The translations under genes and the position numbers were made by a program. 16,285 nucleotides of DNA, from the NCBI RefSeq assembly GCF_002341865.1, contig NZ_DDOV01000074.1, forward strand, positions 120,210 through 136,494. The letters run 5' to 3'. The notes below the pieces were generated by a model. That model saw only the letters and a program-made list of their open reading frames with translations. It had not been told where the DNA came from and did no database searches. Below, piece after piece: positions 6,919 through 12,776 of the stretch (its first letter is position 1; each line of letters starts with the position of its first letter). The stretch is from Clostridium sp. UBA2485 (GTDB lineage: Bacteria > Bacillota > Clostridia > Clostridiales > Clostridiaceae).

Positions 6919-8163
6919 CTATAATAAAATTTTTACTTTTTTAATTCTATTTTTATCAATTTCTTCAACAATAAATTTTTTGTCTTTAAAAACAATTTGC
7001 TGTTTCAATTGTGGAAAATTTCCTAACTCACCTATAATAAAGCCACCAATAGAATCAAATTCATGGGAGTGAATATCAGTTCCTATAAGATCATTGATAT
7101 CTTCAATCTTAACACTTCCATCAACTAGGTATTCACTATCATTGATTATAGTGATTTCTGAATGTTGTTCGTCATATTCGTCATCAATTTCTCCAACAAT
7201 TTCCTCCAACATATCTTCTATAGTTATAATACCAACAGTACCACCATACTCGTCTAAAACTATGTTCATATGTTGTCTGGTTTTATTTATTTCTCTAAAT
7301 AAATCAATAACCTTCTTATATTCATAAGTATAATAAGGTTTTCTCATATGGTTTTTTATACGAAACTCATCTTCCTTGAAATCAGCCATCAATATATCTT
7401 TTACATAGATAATACCTACTATATTATCTATAGTTTCTTGATAAACCGGTATTCTTGAAAATTGCTCTTCCTTGATAACCTGCATAATTTCTTCAAAAGT
7501 AGAGTTTAGTTCTATGGCAATTATATCTACTCTTTGAACCATAGCATCTTTTACATAGAGGTCGCCAAACTCAAATACTTTATGAATTATTTCCTTTTCT
7601 TCCACTTCTAAAATACCTTCTTCTTCACTTACATCTACAATAGTTTTTAATTCTGCTTCTGTTATCAGAGGAACAGTATTAGAAACTTTACCACCTAGTA
7701 TTGATATAAGGATATTAGCTACAAATGTAGTCAATACAACTAAAGGCTTTAAAATTATTGACACTACAGATATGAGAGGTGCAACTAATAAAGAAATTTT
7801 TTCAGCATTTTGTGAAGCTAAAGTTTTAGGAGTAATTTCTCCAAAAATAAGAATTACTATAGTCATTACTATAGTTGCTATGGCAACTCCTTCAGAACCC
7901 AACATTTTTATAGCAACAGCAGTTGCTATAGAGGAACTGGCAATGTTCACTATATTATTGCCTACTAATAGAGTTCCTAAAAGCTTACTTGGATCATCAT
8001 TTAGCTCTTGAACTTTATTTGCACCTTTTACACCTTCATCTACCATATGTCTTAGTCTAATTTTGTTTAAAGACATAAGTGCAGTTTCAGAAGCAGAGAA
8101 AAAAGCAGAACCACATATGAGAATGATTAAAATAATTAATTGCCACGTACTACCAGGCTCCAA
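6919..8163 (-). CDS. CNNM/CBS/CorC-domain membrane protein (HlyC/CorC family, putative Mg2+/metal transport)
   Basis: Encodes 414 residues when started at TTG 8163, which lies 12 bases after AAGGAG (8176-8181). An in-frame TTG at 8190 would overlap that ribosome binding site and is less likely. The N-terminal CNNM (DUF21) domain has about four hydrophobic segments (about 8-30, 61-86, 92-112, 124-156) with the hallmarks FFSASETALMS and GEITPK. Two CBS repeats follow (about 205-262 and 272-327; SRIPVY and DEYGGTVGIITIEDMLEEIVGEI), then a CorC/HlyC domain (about 335-413). Relatives are called haemolysins for historical reasons; CNNM/CorC proteins are linked to Mg2+ homeostasis, with the CBS pair sensing nucleotides. 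The substrate is not shown by the sequence. It is monocistronic, with an extended -10 promoter upstream and the shared recJ terminator downstream. Confidence 0.92.
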   Translation of the reverse strand: MEPGSTWQLIILIILICGSAFFSASETALMSLNKIRLRHMVDEGVKGANKVQELNDDPSKLLGTLLVGNNIVNIASSSIATAVAIKMLGSEGVAIATIVMTIVILIFGEITPKTLASQNAEKISLLVAPLISVVSIILKPLVVLTTFVANILISILGGKVSNTVPLITEAELKTIVDVSEEEGILEVEEKEIIHKVFEFGDLYVKDAMVQRVDIIAIELNSTFEEIMQVIKEEQFSRIPVYQETIDNIVGIIYVKDILMADFKEDEFRIKNHMRKPYYTYEYKKVIDLFREINKTRQHMNIVLDEYGGTVGIITIEDMLEEIVGEIDDEYDEQHSEITIINDSEYLVDGSVKIEDINDLIGTDIHSHEFDSIGGFIIGELGNFPQLKQQIVFKDKKFIVEEIDKNRIKKVKILL

Positions 8164-8208
8164 AATTACAACACACTCCTTAAAGCACAATATTTAGTTA
8201 ATAAATAT

Positions 8209-8237
8209 ATTATAGCATATCTAGGAAATTTACAAAA
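8209..8237 (-). promoter_or_regulatory. Sigma-A promoter for the CNNM-family gene
   Basis: On the minus strand: TTTTGT (8232-8237), a 17-base spacer and TATAAT (8209-8214) preceded by TG (TGCTATAAT, extended -10). The box lies about 46 bases before TTG 8163. Confidence 0.55.
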
Positions 8238-8371
8238 GTTCGAAAAAATTTAAAAATTATTAAAAAAGTTCTTTAAAGACAAGTTTTTCTATATTTAAGT
8301 AGAAATTAGTAACCAATACACATCATATCTTAAATAACTTTCATTATACATATAGATAAACTACTTAAAAA

Positions 8372-8580
8372 ATGCATAATTACGGTTGAAATTAATTTCT
8401 TTAAATAGATTTTTTAATAAAAGTGACTTTGTCACTTGAAAAGATAATGTAACTAAACTATATTGCCAAAACTAACTATATCACTTTAAAATAATCAATT
8501 TTAAATTTCTCAGTTTCTGCTGAGAAATATCCACAATTGTGAATTTTGCATTGTGAATTGTGAATTCAATAGTTTTAATT
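8372..8580. repeat. Dispersed palindromic repeat, copy B
   Basis: It shares with copy A (4759-4886) the block GAAATTAATTTCTTTAAATA (near 8388-8407) and the block CTGCTGAGAAATATCCACAA (near 8516-8535). It then ends in tandem GTGAATT units (8538-8576). Relative to copy A, about 90 bases are inserted, including the hairpin AAGTGAC-TTT-GTCACTT (8421-8437). The left terminal repeat seen in copy A is missing or diverged. Confidence 0.55.
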
Positions 8581-8772
8581 ATAATACTAAAAGCATCAAT
8601 ATTCTCATATATATGCTAATTTTAGAACTGGTATATATATATTATAGATTTGACATATTCATATTAAAGCTTCAGATAAAAATAAAAAATAATTAAGCTT
8701 TATAAAAATTAAAGATTCAAATAAAAAGTTAGATTTTATGGGTTATAGTTACATAATGCTCAATATTATTAA

Positions 8773-8802
8773 AGAATATTTAAGATTTAAATGCAGATAC
8801 TA
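8773..8802 (+). promoter_or_regulatory. Sigma-G/F-type (forespore) promoter for the 49-residue gene
   Basis: AGAATA (8773-8778), exactly 17 bases, then GATACTA (8796-8802). The Bacillus/Clostridium sigma-G consensus is close to TGAATA-N17-CATACTA. The start codon is 44 bases downstream. The adjacent spore-protein cluster supports forespore expression, but the match is by eye only. Confidence 0.55.
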
Positions 8803-8846
8803 ATATCGTAAGACAAACAGAAATTGAATATAAGGAGGAAACTATT

Positions 8847-8996
8847 ATGAAAAATATGGAAAATGAAAGAAATGAAAAACAAGAACTTAAAAATTCAGTA
8901 AATGAATTACAAAATGTACAAAATAGTTTAAAGAACAATCAAAAAAATGAACAAAAAATAGAATTAGATGATAATAAAAATTGCGATTTGCAATAA
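8847..8996 (+). CDS. Small hydrophilic Asn/Lys/Glu-rich protein, probably forespore-expressed, function unknown
   Basis: Encodes 49 residues from ATG 8847, which follows a perfect AAGGAGG (8832-8838) at 8 bases; the stop is TAA 8994-8996. The protein is strongly charged and polar (Asn, Lys, Glu, Gln dominate). It has a heptad-like central part (LKNSVNELQNVQNSLKNNQ) that could form a coiled coil, one Cys near the C-terminus (residue 46), and no signal peptide or membrane segment. A sigma-G-like promoter lies upstream and a strong terminator downstream, so it is a complete transcription unit next to three spore DNA-binding protein genes. It does not show the SASP signature and I do not recognise it as Tlp or another named minor spore protein. 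Confidence 0.7.
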   Translation: MKNMENERNEKQELKNSVNELQNVQNSLKNNQKNEQKIELDDNKNCDLQ

Positions 8997-9018
8997 GGAA
9001 ATGAAAGCAATATTTAAG

Positions 9019-9060
9019 AAAAAATAAGAAACTCTAAATTTTAGAGTTTCTTATTTTTTT
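9019..9060 (+). terminator. Rho-independent terminator after the 49-residue gene
   Basis: AATAAGAAACTCTAAA pairs with TTTAGAGTTTCTTATT, followed by a long T-run to 9060. It starts 22 bases after the stop codon. Confidence 0.9.
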
Positions 9061-9081
9061 ATAAGTTAAACTGACAATTAA

Positions 9082-9107
9082 ATAAGCGTGACCTAAATCA
9101 CGCTTAT
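9082..9107 (-). terminator. Hairpin downstream of the SASP array
   Basis: ATAAGCGTGA (9082-9091) and TCACGCTTAT (9098-9107) form a perfect 10-base stem with a 6-base loop, the most G/C-rich hairpin nearby. It lies 40 bases beyond the stop of the last SASP gene. The T-run on the minus strand is short, so terminator strength is uncertain. Confidence 0.6.
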
Positions 9108-9147
9108 CTTTATATCCATATTCAATTGTAAGTCTGCTATTTTAAAA

Positions 9148-9336
9148 CTATAATCCTCTTTCGTAAGATTCAACCATTTTCTTAACCATTTGTCCGCCAA
9201 TTGAACCAGCTTCTCTAGAAGTTAAGTCTCCATTGTAACCATTCTTAAGATTAACTCCTACTTCTTTAGCAGCTTCCATTTTAAAATTGTTTAATCCTTC
9301 TCTAGCTTCTGGTACTAAAACTCTATTTCTGCTCAT
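9148..9336 (-). CDS. Alpha/beta-type small acid-soluble spore protein (SASP 1)
   Basis: Encodes 62 residues with the complete family core: EAREGLNNFKMEAAKEVGV, GYNGDLTSRE, GGQMVKKMVESYER. These proteins coat spore DNA in an A-like form in the forespore, protecting it from UV and chemicals, and are degraded by the GPR protease on germination; the KMEAAKE segment is where GPR cleaves relatives. ATG 9336 has AAGGAGG 8 bases upstream. Relative to its neighbour at 9447 it differs at five positions (Asn17/Lys, Ala43/Asn, Ile46/Val, Ser57/Ala, Gly61/Asn). It is the last of three tandem copies. Confidence 0.96.
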   Translation of the reverse strand: MSRNRVLVPEAREGLNNFKMEAAKEVGVNLKNGYNGDLTSREAGSIGGQMVKKMVESYERGL

Positions 9337-9446
9337 ACAAATTGCCTCCTTATTTTTAAGTTAATGGTATACTAAATATAACTATTAACTATATCATTTA
9401 GTATTGATTTTGAATTTTATTTATAGTATTTAATTTTTGGCAGTTA

Positions 9447-9635
9447 TTATAAATTTCTTTCGTAAGCTTCCACCATTTTTTTAACCATTTGTCCGCCAAC
9501 TGAACCGTTTTCTCTAGAAGTTAAGTCTCCGTTGTAACCATTTTTAAGATTAACTCCTACTTCTTTAGCAGCTTCCATTTTAAATTTATTTAATCCTTCT
9601 CTAGCTTCTGGTACTAAAACTCTGTTTCTGCTCAT
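9447..9635 (-). CDS. Alpha/beta-type small acid-soluble spore protein (SASP 2)
   Basis: Encodes 62 residues with the same DNA-binding core, including GYNGDLTSRENGSVGGQMVK. AAGGAGG lies 12 bases before ATG 9635. The bases around the start form a small palindrome (GCTCAT-TT-ATGAGC on the plus strand, 9630-9643). Only 35 bases separate it from the upstream copy, and no convincing promoter was found in that gap, so it may be co-transcribed with SASP 3. Expected expression is forespore-specific. Confidence 0.96.
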   Translation of the reverse strand: MSRNRVLVPEAREGLNKFKMEAAKEVGVNLKNGYNGDLTSRENGSVGGQMVKKMVEAYERNL

Positions 9636-9670
9636 TTATGAGCACCTCCTTTTTATTTAGTACAAATTAA

Positions 9671-9865
9671 CTATAATCCTCTTTCGTAGGATTCAACCAT
9701 TTTTTTAACCATTTGTCCGCCAACTGAACCGTTTTCTCTAGAAGTTAAGTCTCCATTGTAACCATTTTTAAGATTAACTCCTACTTCTTTAGCAGCTTCC
9801 ATTTTAAAGTTGTTTAATCCTTCTCTAGCTTGTGGAACTAATATTCTGTTATTGTTATTAGCCAT
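9671..9865 (-). CDS. Alpha/beta-type small acid-soluble spore protein (SASP 3)
   Basis: Encodes 64 residues; first gene of the array in transcription order. The N-terminus (MANNNNRILVPQ) is two residues longer and distinct from the other two copies, while the rest is nearly identical to them. AAGGAGG lies 10 bases before ATG 9865. It shows the conserved TSRENGSVGG and VKKMVESYE segments. A weak sigma-G-like promoter can be drawn at 9898-9927. Confidence 0.96.
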   Translation of the reverse strand: MANNNNRILVPQAREGLNNFKMEAAKEVGVNLKNGYNGDLTSRENGSVGGQMVKKMVESYERGL

Positions 9866-9897
9866 TTCTTGAACACCTCCTTTTCTTTTGGTACTAT

Positions 9898-9927
9898 TAG
9901 TTTAACCGCATATAAATCTTTTATTTT
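9898..9927 (-). promoter_or_regulatory. Weak sigma-G-like promoter candidate for the SASP array
   Basis: On the minus strand: AAAATA (9922-9927), 17 bases, TAAACTA (9898-9904). It agrees with the spacing and most positions of the clearer site at 8773-8802 and lies 32 bases from the start codon. A/T richness makes chance likely. Confidence 0.33.
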
Positions 9928-10174
9928 ATTAATTTAAAGGAAAGAACTGAATATAATTCTTGCTTTGGTATATATTAGGTAATATAGATACCAATATTAA
10001 CAATTTATACAAAAATGAGTATTATATTTAGTAGAAAATCTTAAAATAAACTATGTTCAAAAAGTATTATAAAGCCTTTAAAATCAATATTTTAAAGCAA
10101 TATTTAGCTATGCATTAAAAAAATAAAAAAATAAAAAAAAAATTTTTTATTTTTTATTTATTATTAAATTTTTA

Positions 10175-10204
10175 TTGACTTTTAATTTTCAATTGATATA
10201 TATT
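10175..10204 (+). promoter_or_regulatory. Candidate sigma-A promoter upstream of murG
   Basis: TTGACT (10175-10180), an 18-base spacer and TATATT (10199-10204). The -35 box is good. It would give a leader of about 225 bases before murG, so a closer unrecognised promoter is also possible. Confidence 0.42.
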
Positions 10205-10435
10205 TATTACTTAAATAACTTTAATAAATACATAAAAGAAATATTATATTTATTTTTACATTAAAATTTAAAGTAATACATCTGTAAAAAGGGTATATTA
10301 ATCTAATTTTGAAAGCTTTTAAAAGTAATAGAGTCATCTAAAGAGTTAAACTTTATTTACACATATAAAAGGTGTCCGTAATTGCAATTTATGTATTAAA
10401 TAAAAAACACTGAACTATTTCTAGGGGGTAATACT

Positions 10436-11509
10436 TTGAATGAAAAAAAAATAATCATGACTGGTGGAGGATCTGCTGGTCATGTTACACCAAACATAGC
10501 ATTGATGCCAAAGCTAAAAGCTTTAGGTTATGATATACAATATGTAGGAACTAAAAATGGTATAGAGCGTCAATTAATTGAGGCAGAAAATATAAAATAT
10601 CATGTTATTTCCAGTGGTAAACTAAGAAGATACTTTGATGTTAAAAACTTTACAGATCCTTTTAGAGTGATAAAAGGAGTTTTTGATGCTATATCTATAC
10701 TTAAAAATGAAAAACCTAATATAGTATTTTCTAAAGGCGGATTTGTATCTGTGCCAGTAGTATTAGCAGCAAAATTTAATAAAATTCCTGTTATTATTCA
10801 TGAAGCAGATATGACACCAGGACTTGCAAATAAAATTTCAATGCCATATTGCACTAAAATTTGTGTAACTTTTCCAGAGGCACTTAGCCATATTGAAAAT
10901 AAAAAGGCGGTACTTACTGGACTACCAATAAGAAATGAACTATTACAGGGTAGTAAAATAAAAGGACAGCAAATATGCAATTTTAAAGAAGATAAGCCAA
11001 TTGTATTAGTAGTTGGTGGAAGTTTAGGATCAAGATTTATAAATGAAGTTGTAAGAGAAAACTTACAAGAACTATTAAAAAAATTTAACATAATTCATGT
11101 TTGTGGTAAGGGAAATTTATCAGAAAAACATAGAGATATTGAAGGGTATGTACAGTTTGAATATGTAAAAGAAGAATTACCACATTTAATGAAAGCAGCT
11201 TCTATAGTTGTGTCAAGAGCAGGTGCAAACTTTATTTTTGAATTATTATCTCTTAAAAAGCCTAATTTACTTATACCACTTTCTGCAAAGGCAAGTAGAG
11301 GAGATCAAATATTAAATGCTAAATCCTTTGAAAAAAATGGATATAGTATGGTTATAGAGGAAGAAAATTTAGATCCTCAAATTTTATTGGAAAAATTAGA
11401 TGAATTATACTTAAATAGAGAAAAATATGTTAATGATATGGACAAAAGTGATGTAAAAAATAGTATTGATAAAATTATAGAGTTAATAGAGACTTATAAA
11501 AAGCCGTGA
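10436..11509 (+). CDS. murG: UDP-N-acetylglucosamine--N-acetylmuramyl-(pentapeptide) pyrophosphoryl-undecaprenol GlcNAc transferase MurG
   Basis: Encodes 357 residues, full length for MurG. It adds GlcNAc to lipid I on the inner membrane face to make lipid II, the last cytosolic step of peptidoglycan precursor synthesis. Visible motifs: N-terminal glycine loop TGGGSAGHVTPN (9-20, His16), SKGGFVSVP (99-107), HEADMTPGLAN (122-132; most homologues read HEQN here), second glycine loop GGSLGS (194-199), SRAGANFIFELL (260-271, Glu269 as in the UDP-GlcNAc site) and RGDQ (288-291). The start is TTG 10436, placed 7-8 bases after AGGGGG (10423-10428); the nearby ATG 10440 is out of frame. It stands alone, away from a division/cell-wall cluster, with a terminator overlapping its stop codon. 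Confidence 0.95.
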   Translation: MNEKKIIMTGGGSAGHVTPNIALMPKLKALGYDIQYVGTKNGIERQLIEAENIKYHVISSGKLRRYFDVKNFTDPFRVIKGVFDAISILKNEKPNIVFSKGGFVSVPVVLAAKFNKIPVIIHEADMTPGLANKISMPYCTKICVTFPEALSHIENKKAVLTGLPIRNELLQGSKIKGQQICNFKEDKPIVLVVGGSLGSRFINEVVRENLQELLKKFNIIHVCGKGNLSEKHRDIEGYVQFEYVKEELPHLMKAASIVVSRAGANFIFELLSLKKPNLLIPLSAKASRGDQILNAKSFEKNGYSMVIEEENLDPQILLEKLDELYLNREKYVNDMDKSDVKNSIDKIIELIETYKKP

Positions 11510-11526
11510 TTATCACGGCTTTTTAT
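11496..11526 (+). terminator. Terminator overlapping the murG stop codon
   Basis: ATAAAAAGCCGTGA (11496-11509) pairs perfectly with TCACGGCTTTTTAT (11513-11526) around a 3-base loop. The left arm encodes the last codons and TGA stop of murG. Confidence 0.9.
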
Positions 11527-11611
11527 AATTACAATGAATCCATTTTAATTAAATAAATTAAAAAAAACTTCTTTTAAAAGATTAAGTCTCCATAATTAGT
11601 AATATTATAGT

Positions 11612-12407
11612 GTGAAATTTAAATTATTTAAAATTAATTTTCAGGAAATAGATATTTTGATATTATCTAACACTCACATTAATTTCATTGGAAGAAGGCC
11701 CTTGCTATATAAAAAGAATTTCAAAGAAAAAATAATATGTACAGGAGGAAATTCAGATACGTGTAATAATGTGCTTATAAATTCTGCATATATTCAAAAT
11801 GTGGATTGGGACTTTAAAAATAAAAAAGAAAAATAAAGGGGGTAGAGTTTATAAAATCTTTATACCATATAGAAGATATAAAAAAGTATTAAAACATTTT
11901 GAGTGATATGCTTATGAAGAGGAAATAGAACTTTATGAAGATGAGAAGGCTATTTTAAAAGATGATAGACACCTTTTAGGGATTGCTATTTATGAAATCT
12001 TTCTAAATGAAAATAATGAGGAAGTAAAAATTGTATATAGCGGACACTTAGGAAATGTAATAATTTCTATAATTAAGAATCTCACTATATTTACAAAAGA
12101 TGACTATGTGATTTTAGAAACCACATATAGTGATATATTTCACAATGAAAGTTTGATAAAAATCATACAAAGCATTATAAAGAATCAGTGGCATAAAAGT
12201 ATATATGTAAGGTCAAGATTATTACTGTAAGCAACACTGGTGAAAATAGGAGGAAATTTATCGTTTAAAAACAATATGGAGAAAAAAGAAAACTCTATAA
12301 TTTTTATAGAATATCAGATAGAGAGAGTTTTAGGATACAATATATTACAAAAAATTAAAAGAGTAAAAATTTTGAGAGAAGAATATGATTTAAATATAAA
12401 AATATAA
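11612..12407 (+). pseudogene. Decayed MBL-fold/beta-CASP RNase-like gene (RMMBL family remnant)
   Basis: Pieces of one protein family appear in order but in different frames. The first (11612-11836) reads EIDILILSNTHINFIGRRPLLYKK, then IICTGGNSDTCNNVLINSAYIQ, where functional relatives have LTHAHIDHSGRIPLLYKKG. The HxHxDH metal motif is therefore reduced to NTHINF. The next pieces are SLYHIEDIKK (11857-11886, shifted frame), then VLKHFE, a TGA at 11904-11906, and YAYEEEIELYED up to VILETTYSDIFHNE, with YSGHLGN where YSGDxGN is expected. After a large internal deletion, KENSIIFIEYQ, VLGYNILQ and RVKILREEYD (to the TAA at 12405-12407) match the C-terminal part of the beta-CASP region. The N-terminus, most of beta-CASP and the RNA-specificity tail are missing. 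The GTG at 11612 has no ribosome binding site. No active enzyme can be made. The family alignment is from memory. Confidence 0.75.
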
Positions 12408-12776
12408 TACCCTTTAATATTATATTTTTATATTCATAGAGAATATAAAGTGCGAAAAAATAAAGAAAATTTAGAAAAAGGGAGATTTAATATAAAAATA
12501 TCATTGTTAAATCAGGAGTTTGTATTAAAGGATAGAAATAACAAATAGTTAAAAAACTAACAATTAAAGTGGTAATTAATACTTGAAATTTGAAGACTAT
12601 AGTATATAATGAAAGTGTATAACATGCTATTTTTTAGTAAAAATATTATATATAAAATGTACTTTTAAAAGTGTTTCTCCCAGTTTTTATCATCAGTTTT
12701 GTTTTCAGATAATGTAAATTATAAATTATGAGAGAAAACTCAAAAGTAAATTTTACAAAGAAAGAAGGTTTGGACG
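12408..12776. other. Noncoding region with nifJ promoter and leader
   Basis: No supported gene is present; a 32-codon GTG frame near 12450-12548 lacks a ribosome binding site. The nifJ promoter lies at 12583-12610. The leader of about 160 bases (12617-12776) shows no strong hairpin, T-box or clear Rex-type palindrome by eye. Confidence 0.55.
12583..12610 (+). promoter_or_regulatory. Sigma-A promoter of nifJ
   Basis: TTGAAA (12583-12588), a 16-base spacer and a consensus TATAAT (12605-12610). It is the best match upstream of the nifJ start, leaving a leader of about 160 bases. Confidence 0.62.

Larger units (their letters stand above)
8191..8846. other. 656-base noncoding region
   Basis: No gene-length frame with a ribosome binding site was found. 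It contains the CNNM promoter at its left end, the dispersed repeat copy B (8372-8580) including a perfect 7-base hairpin (8421-8437), and the sigma-G-like promoter of the small gene at its right end. The stretch 8590-8770 shows nothing recognisable beyond A/T-rich sequence. Confidence 0.6.
9866..10435. other. 570-base noncoding region between SASP 3 and murG
   Basis: No gene was found. Features seen: the possible SASP promoter at the left; an A/T hairpin (CTTTAAAAT-CAAT-ATTTTAAAG, 10076-10097); an all-A/T imperfect palindrome of long A- and T-runs (about 10115-10166); and a sigma-A-like promoter (10175-10204). The remainder to 10420 shows no recognisable riboswitch or leader peptide. Confidence 0.55.

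Noticed and set aside
7094..8011. Plus-strand frames inside the CNNM-family gene
   Set aside because: Shadows of the real minus-strand gene, low complexity and without start signals.
8164..8190. TTG 8190 as start of the CNNM-family gene
   Set aside because: The frame from it would run through its own AAGGAG; TTG 8163 follows that site and begins just before the first membrane segment.
10115..10166. Long A-run/T-run palindrome upstream of murG as a terminator
   Set aside because: No plus-strand gene precedes it, the stem would be pure A:U, and such runs are common in this base composition; noted only as part of the noncoding region.
12450..12548. 32-codon GTG frame downstream of the pseudogene
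   Set aside because: No ribosome binding site, no recognised family and random-looking A/T-rich codons; it may be gene debris but cannot be supported.
12611..12776. Riboswitch or Rex-type redox operator in the nifJ leader
   Set aside because: No TTGTTAA-N4-TTAACAA-like palindrome and no conserved riboswitch core could be found by eye.
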